A DNA stretch of 64,000 nucleotides from Typhlomys cinereus. Lineage: Eukaryota; Chordata; Mammalia; Rodentia; Platacanthomyidae. The notes below the pieces were generated by a model. The model worked only from the letters and a program-made list of their open reading frames with translations. It ran no database searches and was not told where the DNA came from. The stretch lies in assembly GCA_023101885.1 (NCBI GenBank), contig JALPQD010000825.1:186001-250000 (forward strand), given 5' to 3'. This document shows, in pieces, positions 22,485 through 34,719 of the stretch. How positions within the stretch are numbered: position 1 is the first letter of the stretch; each line of letters begins with the position of its first letter. The position numbers and the translations under genes were made by a program.

Positions 22485-23019
22485 TCAATCGCGTAGTCGA
22501 GAAGACGGTCACACAAGCGAGCGGTGTCTCCGCGGGCGCAGCTCCAAGTGTCCCCAGCCCACGACACCCGCCTCTCGGTCCTCAGAGGCCCACCCTGTCC
22601 CGGGGGACCGGCTTGTGCGCTGGGCAGCAGGTCTCTCGCAGGTATGTTGAGGGGGGATGTCAGTCCTGCCCCCTCCCCCAGTCCTGCAGTGTCCAGACCC
22701 TCCATGCTGGGGGTCTGCAACTCCCCCTCAGCGGGCTCCTGCGCGTCATCAGCTCTGGGCTCCGGGGCACCCCTCTTCTGTCGGGAGACCCCACTCTTCA
22801 CGTCTCTTCCGTGGCCACTGCGGGCGCTGCTCCTGGCTTCACCATCCCGACTAGGTGGCCAGGCACCCCATCTCCTGGTCTCCTGGATCTTCTGCCCCCC
22901 AAATGTCTCCTAGGTTGTTGTTTTTTTTTCTTTTTTGGTGGGGGGATTGGTTCTGGGGGGAGGGGCTCCATCCAATGTGTATTTTAAAGTATTTTTTTTC
23001 TGGCTTGGTAGGTAGGACT

Positions 23020-24208
23020 TCAGCGCTCCTGGAGGGAAATATTGGGGACCCACTGATTGTTTCCCCGGCTCTCTTCACAGTAGCTGGCCACTTGTACCAA
23101 GCCGTGACTCTTCCAGGAGTCCGTATGAGGGTTCTGGGGGGGGGAGAAAAGAAGAGGGGCTCAGTGGGCGCTGTAGGAGTTAGGTAAGGTTCCACCCCCA
23201 CCCGCACGAGAAGCAGCAACATAATAGTAACCACAGCAGCAGCTCGAAATAACTTTCTGGGTGACGACACTGCGCACGGGACATGCCGAGCGTGGCTGGG
23301 CGCTGAGCGGGTGCGGACCGGTCAGCCCGGCTGTGTTGACAAACACGGGGGCCCCGAGCCCAGGGTGGGGCGTAGGGGGAGCAGAGGCAGAGAAAGGGGA
23401 GAGAGACAGAGTGGGGACAGAAGGGAGGCAGGGGCGGGCGCAGGGGGCTCACCGTGACCAGCAGGCAGTGCAGGTCGCGGGGTTCGGCGCTGCCCAGGGT
23501 CGAGGCCGGCTCCCCCAGCAGTTGCGCCAGGCGCTGCATGCCCGACACACGCACGATGTCGATGTCGTTGTCGCAGCAGAAGGACTGGATCAGGGTGAAG
23601 TGGATCTGGAGGGCGATGTCACCCTCGTCCTCCTCGTCCACCGCCAACAGGCACAAGACCACGCTGTCGGGGTCTCTGCAGGGGAAGGAAGGGCAGTTAG
23701 AGCTGTGTGCCAGGGGACACGGCCATGCAGCTCTGGTCATCTGCAAGGGGTCGGGCCAGAGCACCACCAGCATGGGCTGATGGGGGAGGGGGTGCTGGGT
23801 TCCTAGTAACTGGGGGGGAGGACCTCAGAAACTTTACAATTGTCCGAGTTCCCTCCCCTCTCTTCTCGGCACGGAGCTCCTGGGAAAGCCCCCCTCCCCC
23901 TCGTGCAGTCCAGGGGGACCAGAGGGACGCCCCCACCCACGCGCGGGAAGCAAAGGGGGGGTGCTGACTCACACATTCATCAGCTTGGCCGACTCGTATA
24001 CCCCCACGGTGAGGCGGTCCTGGCGCTGCGCAGCCACCAGCAGCTCCTCCACCGCAGCGGACACCGACTGCATCCTGAGGGGTCGAGCGAGGGAGGGGGA
24101 CGGTCAGCTGCAGGCCTGGGGGGGGTCGCGCCCAAGCCCCCCCAAACCCTTCCGGCTGCCTTACTTCTGCGCCGCGTTGTCGCACGGCACCAGCTCTTCC
24201 AGAGTCAT
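23020..24208 (-). CDS. GADD45B: Growth arrest and DNA-damage-inducible protein beta
   Basis: Four exons on the minus strand: 24165-24208, 23973-24074, 23453-23675 and 23020-23133. They join in frame to 160 codons plus stop, the known GADD45B length. The small acidic protein binds MAP3K4/MTK1 and MKK7 and interacts with PCNA, p21 and CDK1/cyclin B in stress signalling. It starts [14 protein letters not shown]. Exon 3 carries the acidic loop DEEDEGD and the block [11 protein letters not shown] that define the L7Ae-like fold. It ends in [10 protein letters not shown]. All introns are GT-AG with phases matching the family. The gene faces GNG7 tail to tail; its promoter and CpG island lie to the right. 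Confidence 0.97.
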
Positions 24209-24640
24209 GTTGGGGTTCAAATCCACGCTGGAACGCGGAGCCCACGCGTGTCCCCACGGACGCCAAAGTTATGTATAGAAATAGATCTATAAAAGATCCG
24301 GGCTGGAAAAAAAGCACCCCAAAAATCTCCCCAGGCGATCGAAGTGGTCCAAGATCTTCCGGTGGAAAGTCGGAATAAAAGAATGATGTGTAAAAGTCCC
24401 CAGGGTGGATAATCCAAAGGATCCCAGAGAAAGAGCACAGGAGTCTTCCCGCAGAGCCAAAATGAGCCCTGGGTCCCCGCGGCATCGCTTTATAGATATG
24501 CATCCGGAGGGGCGTGGATTCGGGCACTGGCGCTGCTCTCTGATTGGTTAATTAACAAAGGGCCGGGTGGTGTGCGCTGTGATTGGCGGAGAGCCGGGAG
24601 GAGGCGTGGCGCCGGGCTGGGAGCCCCACGTGGGGGCCGA
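24209..24640 (-). promoter_or_regulatory. GADD45B: GADD45B 5' UTR and core promoter
   Basis: On the minus strand a TATAAA box lies at 24489-24494, placing transcription start near 24460 and giving a 5' UTR of about 250 bases. Two CCAAT boxes lie upstream (24543-24547 and 24582-24586), and a palindromic CACGTG E-box at 24627-24632. The order CCAAT, TATA, start is typical of an inducible promoter. The surrounding 23.4-25.7 kb is CpG-rich. Confidence 0.75.
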
Positions 24641-25903
24641 GCGCCGGGAGGAGCGCGCGGGCGGAGCCCGAAAACACGAACAAAAAAAAAAAGAAAGTTT
24701 TTCTTCTGATTTCCCGGCAGCCGCGCGCGCTTGGAGTTTCCAGCGCGCCGGGACAGTTCCCCAAGACCAAGGTTTGCAGCCTGAGCCTTTCCTAGACTCA
24801 AGATTTGGGGGGGGGGTTCTCGTTCCAATTTTGTCGACCCTCCAAATCCTGGATCAATTAATTTGTCCTTAATTAATACGACCCGCGTCGGAGCATGCAT
24901 TCCTGGACGCTAGGGGCATACGCACGGAAGCGTTCAGTGAAGTGTGGCGATCTCCAGGGGTCTCTGAGACCCTCCAAGATGCTCTCAACACGTCCCCCCC
25001 AATACACATACACTACCCACCCCGTCGGTGGAAAGAACGCGCGCGGGGCTGGAGAAAGTGTGAAATCAAGTATATGGTATACAGGAGGCGCTGGGTAAAT
25101 GCTGCCAAAGTGATCGCGGGAGATGCATAGGGGTTTTCTCTCAGATGCGGGCCTGCAGAGCCTAGAGGGATTCCCCACGCGCCCTCCTGGCCACACCGCA
25201 CGAGTTTCAGGGTGGGGCGCGCATGTGAGGCGCGGGTGGCTGGTCCAGCCGCGGAGCGCATTCCCACGCGTGATCCCGGGCTACGGAGAAGAGTGCCACT
25301 CGCGGCTGCCGCCCATAGGCGCCGCCCTTGCAGGCTTGGAGTGAGCGGTACCACGATCCGGGTCTTGAACGCTGCGCAAAGGGAGAAACTGAGGCCAGTG
25401 AGGCCCGGGCTGACCAGAGCCACGCGGTGGGCAGCGAGCTAGCAGGGCTGTCACGCACTTAGGCACACGGGGGGCGGGAGCGCGAGGACACGAGGCAGGA
25501 GGGACCCTGCGTGGGCCCGGTTCCCACGGTGCATGGAGGCTCCCGGTGACTCACAGTGGGGTCCGCGGCTCGGTTGTACCCCGCTTCTTAGGTGTCCCCC
25601 CGCCTCTCCCGCTCCCGAGCGTGTGACGCATCTCGCCTCCTCCGCGCCGCCCACCACGCTGCCGCCTAGGATCACCAGCTCCAACGCGCCACCTGGTGGT
25701 CACGCGTGGTCTGCGCGCAGTTTCCGGAATGGGGGGGGAGAGCTTGAAATAACGTGTATTTCTTTTTGTGCACTTAAAAATATCTACTTTATATATATAT
25801 ATATATTGCAATGCTTGGGGATGAACCCAGGGCCTCGTGAGTGCCAAGTAAAACTGTCGGCACCCACCCAAGATCTATCTGGAATATGATGGTTTATTTT
25901 ATT
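24641..25903. other. CpG-rich flank upstream of GADD45B
   Basis: No supported gene. It is GC-rich to about 25.73 kb, then turns AT-rich, with a (TA)n run at 25791-25806 next to the ERVL insertion. Confidence 0.45.
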
Positions 25904-26571
25904 TGTGTTAACCAGGATTCTCTGAAGAAACAGAATCTATAGAATGTAATACATAAAAATAAGTCGATTAAAATAACTTACAATAAAAAAAATAACTCAC
26001 AATAAAAAATAGTGTCCTTCAAAGTATCCGCCTGCAGTCGCCTTGCTCTTGACTGGAATGTTCCACAAAGCCAAAAGATCCCCAGAAGGTCTCAACCCTT
26101 TGCTCCTCTGCAGGGTCGCAGTCGCGGGGTTGTGACCTCGGTGAAGAACAGCTGGACTCCGAGGTCAGCGATGAACAGCGAACAGCTTCAAGGCCTAGAG
26201 ACCAGGCTCCAAAGGCCTCGGGAACAACAACAACGTGGTGGAAAAGACGAAGCTCCAAGTTAGCCAAGGATGGAGGCGGCAGCAGCAGCAGCAACAAAGA
26301 AGGCCAGGATGCTCTAAAAGCGAACGACCCTCTCAGAGTGGACTCCACAACAAGTGGACACAGGATAAGGGAAAAGCAAGTCCCTCCTCTTTGCATCTCC
26401 TATTAGCCGGTCCACCACTGGAAAGTACCACCCACTGTGGGCTGGGTTCTCCACAGCCATCAATCAAGTACCTGCAGACCTGCTAAGCGGCCATTCCAAT
26501 CATTGACCCTCCACAGCTGCGCCCCAACCAGTCTGCAACTGTCAAGTTGACACCAAAATGCAACCATAACA
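25904..26571 (-). repeat. ERVL 3' LTR
   Basis: 668 bp. On the minus strand it starts TGTTATGGTTGCATTTTGG and ends near CCTGGTTAACACA, the MLT2/ERVL LTR pattern. An AAGGGGTACAA polypurine tract lies just inside (26572-26582). Confidence 0.9.
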
Positions 26572-27115
26572 TTGTACCCCTTGTCAACTTGACACAAACA
26601 CATAACTATCACACTGTGACTTTCCAACCCTTATTCCCATAGATATTATATTCATAAAAGACATTCAATTCAATATCAAAAGTTCTCAAATTCTGACATT
26701 ATAAAAAATTCAGAATCTCTTAAATATAAAAATACATAAAATATTATAATATATTATAAAATATATAATAAAATATATAAAATGTAAATATATCAGTATC
26801 AGTACTAATACATACTAAAATGTAATTTATGCTAAAATTTTTTTTTGTATTTCCGCTCATACAAACTTAACAGGTACACCGGTCCCCTCCTTCCCTCCAC
26901 CCCCTAAAATAAATTTATACTAATAAATTTATACTAATAATTTAGCACAGGATAAATAATAAAATAGAAACATTACAATAAATAAATATCAATTCAAAAT
27001 TAAAAAGCATCACCTAGAACTGGTAAAAAATTTTAAAATGTATAATTAAATTTTTAATAATAAAAAAAATACCAAAAAAAAAAAAGCATCACCTAAAATA
27101 TATACATCACATTCT
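26572..27115 (-). pseudogene. ERVL 3' untranslated region, AT-rich
   Basis: Non-coding and very AT-rich, with stretches of (ATA)n. Part of it recurs as an isolated fragment at 40204-40395. Confidence 0.7.
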
Positions 27116-27391
27116 AAATTTTTTTATTATTTATTATTTATTCAATTGTGTGTGTGTGTGTGTGTGTGTGTAGAACCACAGACGAATTCAGGAACCACCA
27201 TGGACGCTTCCACCTCCTCCTTGTTTACTCTGTCCAGGGATTCACAGGCTCCGCCCTACCAGGACCAGAAACGCAGGCCGCCCCCCCTACCCCGCTTCCG
27301 CCCGGCATCTATCCGTGGGGTCTAGGATCTGAACTCAGGACCTTCCGCCTGCAAGGCAGAGGCTTAACCCCTGAGCCACCTCTCCAGCCCC
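27116..27391 (-). mobile_element. Young tRNA-derived SINE in ERVL
   Basis: Antisense full copy (plus strand ends gagccacctctccagcccc). Target duplication atacatcacattct at 27102-27115 and 27392-27405. Confidence 0.93.
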
Positions 27392-27520
27392 ATACATCAC
27401 ATTCTATAGTTCAGTGTCACTCATTATATATTCAGGACAAGTCAAAGAATTCTAGACAGTTTCAATTGTACTTTTTGAGTAGAACAGAAGTGCCCTGGGT
27501 AGTTATAAGCCACGTCTCTG

Positions 27521-28130
27521 TTACTGGTCACTTGGTCCTAGTTGGTATTTAGAACTACCTTCCTCCACTACCCATTCTGTATTTCCTGTACCCTCAGCAA
27601 GTACTTCAGCAGGTCTTGATTCTTTTCCTGGGGGTGTTGCCCATACCTTTATCCCTGAAGGATCTGGGCAATCCACCATCCTGCCTATATTGGGGTGTTG
27701 CAATTTTCCATTAATCTTAATCACAGGACATGGTAACACCAAGAGTCACCCTACTGGAGCTCCTGCACTCCATTTATACTCTTCCTTGCCTCCATTGTAC
27801 ACAACCAATCCAATTTCCCCTTGATAGTCTGGATCAATCACACCGCCTAACAGGGTTATTCCTTTCTTAGTCTGTTGATTCAAAGGTATCAAAAGCCCAT
27901 ACTAGCCAGCAGAAAGCTTTAACTTCCAGTTCAATGGAATGCTTATCATATCTCCTGGCAAAAGCATCCCCTGCTCTGGAACCAAAACTTCTAAGCCAGC
28001 AGAGTACAGAGTTGCGGGGACAGGAAACAAAAATTTTCCTAACGGGTTACTAGGTGTGACAATAAGAGGCACCATTCCAGCCTCCACCCCTTGGTTCCTG
28101 GACTCGTGAATTCTGGCTATAGGAGATACG
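27521..28130 (-). pseudogene. ERVL dUTPase remnant and pol tail
   Basis: A minus-strand frame contains a dUTPase-like segment (YSAGLEV, LLPGD) and, after a stop near 27902, motif-3-like GVIDPDYQGEIGL. The following 27521-27742 frame is the pol C-terminal tail. dUTPase hydrolyses dUTP to dUMP; this copy is broken. Confidence 0.8.
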
Positions 28131-29062
28131 GAACCATATATTGGGCGCTGATTCAAAACATACACTGCATCCTGAAATACTCTACCCCAACCTTCCAAAC
28201 TATTACTACCTAACTGGTGCCATAATTGTGTCTTTAAAAGGCTGTTCCACCATTCTATCAAACCACCTGCTTCAGGATGGTGGGGAACATGCTAAGACCA
28301 ATGAATTCCATGAGCATAAGCCCATCGCCTCATGTCCTTAGCTGTGAAATGTGTTCCCTGGTCAGAAGCAATGCTGTGTGAAATACCATGATGGTGCACA
28401 AGACATTCTGTGAGTCCACAAATGGTAGTTTCAGCAGAAGCAGAACATGCAGGAAAGGCAAATCCATATCCAGAATAAATATCTATCCCGGTAAGGACAA
28501 AGTGCTGCCCTTCCCATCTTGGAAGTGATCCGATGTAGTCAACCTGTCACCATGTTGCTGGTTGGTCACCCCGAGGAATGGCTCCATAGCGAGGACTCAG
28601 CGTTGGTCTCTGCTGCTGGCAGATTTGGCATTCAGCAGGAGCTGTAGCCAGGGCAGCCTTGGTGAGTGGAAGTCCATGTTGTTGAGCCCATGCATAACCT
28701 TCATCTCTGCCACCGTGCCCACTTTGTTCATGCCCATTGGGCAATGATGGGAATGGCTGGAGAAACAAGTTGGCATCCACAGAACAGGTCATCTTATCCA
28801 CCTGATTAGTAAATGACTCTTCTGCTAAAGTCACTTTATGATGAGCATTTACATGGGACACAGATATCTTTGTATCCTTTGCCCATTTGGAGAGATCTAT
28901 CCACATGCTTCTTCCCCACATGTCTTTCTTGCCAATTTTCCAATTACATTCTCTCCAAGTCCCTGACTTTCCAGCCAAACCATTGGCTACAGCCCATGAA
29001 TCAGTATATACTCCCACATCTGGCCATTTTTCCTTCCAGGCAAAGTTCACAACCACATGCAT
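28131..29062 (-). pseudogene. pol: ERVL integrase remnant
   Basis: The 28547-29062 frame holds the end of RNase H and a zinc-binding HHCC-like region (NGHEQSGH, CQICQQ). The catalytic core continues at 28131-28546 (visible SDQGTHF and PHHPEAGG blocks in a disrupted frame). At least one frameshift and stops separate them. Confidence 0.8.
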
Positions 29063-30790
29063 TGCCCGAAGTTCTGCCCACTGTGAAGACTTCCCTTCTC
29101 CAGTGTCCTTCAGGGTTGTTGCAGAAAGGGGTTGTATGCCTCAGCTGTCCACTTCTGGGTGGCACCTGAATAGCGAGCAGAACCATCTGTGAACCAGGCC
29201 CTAGTCTTCTCTTCTTCAGTTAGCTGATCACAGGGCACGCCCCAGGAGGCCATAGGTGCATGCTTGGGAACAGGCATTGCAACAGGCTGGGGAACCATAG
29301 ACATTTGGGCAACTTCTTCATGCAACTTACTTGTGCCTTCAGGATCCACTTGGGCCCTGTCTTGTATGTACCATTTCCATTTGATAATGGATTGCTGCTG
29401 TGCCCATCCAACTTTATGGCTTGCTAGGTCAGACAATACCCAACTCATGATGGGCAACTCATGCCGCATGGTAACTTGGTGACCCATTGTTAGACGTTCA
29501 CTTTCCACTAAGGCCCAATAACAGGCCAAAAGCTGCCTCTCAAAGGGAGAGTAGTTGTCTGCCGATGATGGCACAGCCTTGCTCCAAAATCCCAGGGGTC
29601 TCCGCTGTGATTCACCCGTGGGAGCCTGCCAGAGACTCCAAACAGCATCTCTATCTGTGACAGATACTTCCAATACCCTTGGGTCTGCTGAATCATAAGG
29701 CTCAAGTGGCAAGTCAGCTTGTACAGCAGCTTGAACCTGCTGAAGGGCCTTCTCTTGTTCTGGGCCCCACTCAAAGCTGGCAGCTTTCCGAGTTACTTGG
29801 TATATGGGCCTGAGCAACACATCCAAGTGGAGAATGTGCTGCCTCCAAAATGCAAACAGGCCCAGTAAACATTGTGCTTGTGTCTTGGTGGTGGGAGGGG
29901 CCAGGTACAGTAACTTATCTTTTACCTTCCAGGGAATATCTCTGCATGCCCCACACCACTGAACTCCTAAACATTTTATTGAGGTCCTTGGATCTTGGTT
30001 GGATTTATTTCCCATCTTCTGATGTGCATATGGCTTACCAGAGAATTCAAAGTGGTTGCCACCTCCTCCTCACTTAGCCCAACCAGCATAATATCATCGA
30101 CATAATGGAGCAGTGTGATGCCTTGTGGGAGAGACAAGTGATCAAGATCTCTATGAACCAAGCTATGGCACAGGACTGGAGAATTAATATATCCTTAAGG
30201 CAGAATGGTAAAGGTATACTGCTGCCCTTCCCAACTGAAAGCAACTTGCTTCTGATGGTCGTTATGAATACACATATGGAGAAAAAAGCATTTGCAAGGT
30301 CAATAGCTGCATACCAAATGCCAGGAGATGTGTTAATTTGCTCAAGCAAAGAAACTGGCACAGCAGCTGCAACTGAAGTCACAACTTGATTAAGTTTTCG
30401 AGAGTCGACTGTCATTCTCCATGATCCATCTGACTTCTGTACAGGGCAAACAGGAGAATTAAAGGGAGAGGTGGTAGGAACCACCACCCCTGCATCCTTC
30501 AAGTCCTTGATGGTGGCACTAATTTCTGTGATCCCTCCAGGGATGCGATACTGTTTCTGATTCATTATTTTCCCTGGCAGAGGCAACTTTAAAGGCATCC
30601 ATTTGGCCTTTCCTACCATAATAGCCCTTACTCCACAGGTCAAGGAACCAATAAGGGGACTCTGCCAACTTCTGAGTATATCTATACCAACTATACATTC
30701 TGAAACTGGGGAAATAACCACAGGATGAGTCCGGGGACCCACTGGACCTACTGTGAGACGAACATTGGCCAAAACTCCATCAATCACCTG
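29063..30790 (-). pseudogene. pol: ERVL reverse transcriptase / RNase H remnant
   Basis: The 30074-30787 frame has RT blocks such as DGSWRMTVDSRKLN and a motif A (AAIDLANAFF). After a frameshift the 29976-30161 frame has the YVDD active-site motif. The 29110-30015 frame has the thumb and connection and an RNase H start (FTDGSARY). A shift within RNase H leads to 29062. Confidence 0.88.
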
Positions 30791-30796
30791 TCCCCC

Positions 30797-31015
30797 TTAA
30801 GCCCCTACTTTAACTGAAGGGCCAAAATGCTTTTTAGGATCTCCTGGAATTAATGTCAACTCAAAACTAGTATCTAGGAGGTTCCAAAATGTCTGATCAT
30901 TTCCTTTCCCCCAATGGACAGTAACTCTTGTAAAAGGCCGTAGGTCCCTTTGGGAAAGGACAGGAGAAAGATTAATAGTAAAGGTCTTCATTATTGTGCC
31001 TAAGTCCTTCCTCAA
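30797..31015 (-). pseudogene. pro: ERVL protease remnant
   Basis: Frame contains LLDTSFELTLIPG, where aspartic retroviral proteases have an LLDTG-type motif; the conserved Gly is replaced by Ser. It ends at a stop before the RT frame. Confidence 0.7.
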
Positions 31016-31033
31016 GGTGACCCAACCTCCCCT

Positions 31034-33035
31034 TCATTCAAGGGGTTCTGAATTTGCAAACTGACCTAAATCTGGAAACTGACTGAAAGGTTGTGATTCT
31101 CTGCTACTGTGATTCAAAGCAGCCCTTCCTTCATTTGCTTTAGAAAGTTTCTGCTTATACAGATCACATAAAAACTTAGTAGGCTTCTTATCGATTTTAC
31201 TCTTGGGAACACTCTGATTAATTGACCAATACCAAAGATCTAAGCAAGTCAGACCACCATGAATACTGTTCTTTCTACGCTGTGCATTACGATTGGTAGC
31301 TCGCTTTGCCACTGGCGATTCACTGCTGCCACTTGGCCCCTGCTGCTCCTGGATCCACCTAGGCCCATTGGGTTTAACTCCTTCAGTTGAACAGCTGCAT
31401 CGCCCATTGTTAATGATGGTGCAAGGAGAAGAGCAATGGTGGGGCCCTTGAAATTCGGTGCCCCCCCACCAATTTGTAATAATACAGTCTTGGTGAAAGA
31501 CATGTCATCTGGATTCTGCCACTGAAAGTTAGATTTTAAATGATGAATCCAGTCAAGCATACCAACTTCCCTGAGCCTTTTAATCACATCATCAACACTG
31601 GACCAAGGAATATCTGGTATCTCCAGCTCTCTTTCTGAAGGCTAAATGCTAATAAATGTTTCAGCCATCCACTCAAAAAAAACTCTTGGCACCACTTTTA
31701 ACTCTATGAGCTGCAATATTAAACCTAGAATCTCTACTCAATGGACCCATTTTAATAAACACAGTTCGATACAGTTTTATACTCCTTCCACCAGTATCCC
31801 ACAGCCTTAAAATCCATTCCCAGGGGTATTCTCTAGATTGCTGTTTGAACGTATTACAAAACTCATGAAGTTCTCTAGGAGTACAGCGAACATCCTCATG
31901 TATCACACTTTCTATGTCACCTCTAGGGGCCTCTTTAGACCTGAGTCTGGTAGTAGGCCTACAAGCAACCACAGGTGGGCACCCTACAGTATCAGCATTG
32001 TCCCGAGGGAAAATCCTTACCCCCCTCCCCCCTCAGCCAAAGAAGGGTTAGTTTCCTCAGGCAAAGGCTGAGACTGAGATGCTGTAGGAGGTGGGGAGTG
32101 GGGATTCATTCTCTACCAAGGGTGGTGTCATAGTTGGGAACAGATGTCAATTTGACAATTGAGGGTTTGAGCTCTGGGTACATTTGTAGAGAATTAGTGG
32201 TTGAATTAGGCCCAGAGCAAACCTGCAGAGGATTGACTATCTGATGGGGAAGGCCCAGCCCATGGTGCGTGGGATGAGGTGCTGGAATAAATACAGAAAG
32301 CTGGTTGAGAGAGTTGGCATCCTTGTGTACACTTGGCCAGACATGCTGGTCCAGGAAGTAAGGATTGTCCCTCTCTCAGCTGTTATGTGGTGATGGTGTG
32401 GCCAGTTTCCTCGGCCCTGGTGTCAGTGTGTGCTCTTCCGTCAAGCTGGACTGAGAACTGTAACCAGATAATCATAAGAGACAACAAACCCCTTATTCCC
32501 TTAAGCGGTATAATGGTGATTTATCAGCAACCAAACGCAGGCAAACTGCAACAGGTAGTAAGACCAATTCTCCAGATGAAAGAGGCCTGTCAGAATTTGA
32601 GAGTTCGCTGGCCTCAACTTCCTCTGACTCTTCCCATACATTAACATCCCAGTTTTCAGGATCCCAGTCCTTTCCAATCAGTGCTCTGACTTTAACTGCA
32701 GACACCTTCTGAGGCTGGGATTTTGATTTACATTGCAACTCAGCCAATCTAATGATTAAAGCTTGAGTGTGATTTTCAGCAGTTCAAGCCCTATTACTAC
32801 TGAAGAGAAGATTCTCTTCCAGAGCACACTTAGAAACTTCCAAGTTGTTTACACACATCTGAAACTGATTATTTTCACCTCTAAGGTCTTTCTTTTCCTT
32901 CTCTATTTTATCCAGAGATGCTTCCAAAGCACACTTAGAAGCTTTTAGATTTTTTACGCTCATCTTGAGCTTGGTAATTTCATTTCTGAGATTTTCATTT
33001 TCATTTTGTACTTTATCTAGAGATGTTAAAAGCAA
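31034..33035 (-). pseudogene. gag: ERVL gag remnant with coiled coil
   Basis: Successive minus-strand frames at 32784-33035 (coiled coil), 32493-32747, 31673-31972 and 31249-31587 (capsid-like), and 31034-31312. Their order matches ERVL gag; frameshifts and stops separate them. The coiled-coil part contains two copies of a ~37-residue unit. Confidence 0.72.
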
Positions 33036-33101
33036 CCAATCAGCATCATTATTTCCTTATTTTTCCTTAGATTATCAAAAGTATTATATACAGAATCACT
33101 A

Positions 33102-33335
33102 TGGGGCTGGAGAGGTGGCTCAGTGGTTAAGCCTCTGCCTTGCAGGTCCTGAGTTTGGATCCTAGACCCCACGTATAGACGCCGGGCTGAAGCGGGGCGG
33201 CCTGCTTTTCTGGTCCTTGTGGGCAGAGCTTGTGAATCCCCGGGCAAAGCGGTCCATGGTGGTTCCCGAATTCGCCCGTGGTTCTACACACACACACACG
33301 CACACATGCACAATTGAATAAATAAAAATTTTAAA
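33102..33335 (+). mobile_element. Young tRNA-derived SINE in ERVL leader
   Basis: Sense copy with an internal deletion after the tRNA head (gccttgcaggtcctgag lacks the ggcggaag segment). The 23-bp target duplication (aagtattatatacagaatca and three more bases) is at 33079-33101 and 33336-33358. Confidence 0.95.
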
Positions 33336-33575
33336 AAGTATTATATACAGAATCACTAAACACCGTGCTCCTCACAATAGGTGAATCAGGACTATTCATC
33401 ACCCCCACTTTTATCAGTTCTTTTATAAGTTCACACCACGGAGTTTTGGTGATCTTCATATCACTAAGGCAGTCTTTAGTAGCTGGAGGTTCAATTGTAT
33501 TGGAAAACCAGCTACAGATATACAGATATACTCAAGCCTAATAGAGAAATTCATCTATATAATTCTGTTCCTCCA

Positions 33576-33593
33576 GAACCACCCCTGGTACCA
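33576..33593 (-). other. ERVL primer binding site, tRNA-Leu type
   Basis: On the minus strand it reads TGGTACCAGGGGTGGTTC, resembling the tRNA-Leu site typical of ERVL. It lies eight bases inside the 5' LTR edge. Confidence 0.7.
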
Positions 33594-33601
33594 AGTACCC
33601 C

Positions 33602-33970
33602 TGTATTAGTCAGGATTCTCTGAAGCATCAGGAACAGCAACACGGTGAAAAAGATGAAGCTCTGAGTCAGCCAAGGACAGAAGCAGCAGCAGCAACCAAG
33701 AAGGCCACGATGCCCTAAAACGAAGGACGCAGGCAGAGTGGACTGCACAGCAAGTGGACATAAGATAAGGGAAGATCAAGTCCCTCCTCATTGTACCTCC
33801 TATTATCTGGTCCATCACTGGAAAGGACCACCACTATGGGCTGGGTTCTCCACAGCCATCAATCAAGTACCTGCAGACTTGTTCAGGAGCCATTCCAACC
33901 ATTAACCCTCCACAGCTACGCCCCAAACAGTCTGCAACTCTCAAGTTGACACCAAAATGCAACCATAATA
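33602..33970 (-). repeat. ERVL 5' LTR, internally deleted
   Basis: 369 bp, homologous to the 3' LTR at 25904-26571 but lacking about 290 bp that in the 3' copy lie at roughly 25929-26220. Confidence 0.9.
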
Positions 33971-34495
33971 CCATTTGGGGAATATGATATTTTAAACAGG
34001 AATATGTCAGCTTTGAGTAATATTTTAAAAATTAAATCTGAGTGGAAAGATGGCTTGAGGGTGTATGTGTGTGAGGAGGAAGGAATGTGTTTGCACCCCG
34101 GCACTCGAGCTGGATCCCTGGAAGTCCACGCGGTGGACTTGGAAATATAAAACAAAATCTGGACTTTGTATTAGGGGGAGACGCTTTGAGTCAGGGCTGA
34201 AGGTGGGGGATCACGGAACCCAGCCCTGGCATGTGTCTGTGTGATGTTCAGGCGTTGTCTGCCCAGACAGGAAGTGATGTCACAGCCGGAGGGGACTGTT
34301 TGCCCTGGGTGCTGTCAGCCAGGTTCAGCTGGGGGTCCCTCTGCAAGGCCCTGGGGGTTCTTCCTTCATTTCTTCTGTTGCTTTGTTTTTGCCACAGCAT
34401 CTCTTGCATAAATGACCCTCTCCCCAGTGTCGGGTGACAGGCGGTGCCCACCCATCATCCACCCCGTCCCTCACCCAGGTGCTTTTGAAAATGTC
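33971..34495. other. Flank of ERVL, no supported gene
   Basis: Includes a weak SINE-like segment near 34045-34150. No gene seen. Confidence 0.35.
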
Positions 34496-34499
34496 CTGT

Positions 34500-34712
34500 G
34501 GCTGGGGAGACGCTCAAGAGTTAAGCCGCTGCCTCATGAGCAGTTTGAATCCCCAGATCTCATGGAAGATGCTTGGTGGAAATGGCAGTGGTCTGCACTT
34601 CCGGCCCCGGAAGGCACAGCCTGGGAAACCCCAGAGCAATCCAGGATGATTCCCAGTCACAGTCACACACACACACACACAAATTAAATAGAATAAAATA
34701 AAAAGAAGTTTC
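34500..34712 (+). mobile_element. tRNA-derived SINE, older subfamily
   Basis: Head ggctggggagacgctcaaga, body ggaaaccccagagcaatcca, (CA)n at 34663-34680, AT-rich tail. Shorter than the 7.35-kb copy. Confidence 0.75.
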
Positions 34713-34719
34713 TGGGGGC

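Larger units (their letters stand above)
25904..33970 (-). mobile_element. ERVL (class III) provirus, near-complete but inactive
   Basis: Minus-strand element of 8.07 kb: 5' LTR 33602-33970, primer binding site 33576-33593, gag about 31040-33035, protease 30797-31015, polymerase about 28260-30790, dUTPase about 27720-28130, and 3' LTR 25904-26571. No envelope gene is seen, as expected for ERVL. A dUTPase after integrase is diagnostic of this class. Frameshifts and stops break every gene. Two young SINEs (27116-27391 and 33102-33335) with intact target duplications inserted later. Confidence 0.92.

Noticed and set aside
25881..33987. Shared ggaatatgat on both sides of the ERVL provirus as target duplication
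   Set aside because: It does not abut the LTR ends and ERVL duplications are normally about 5 bp. It is probably coincidence or a flanking duplication.
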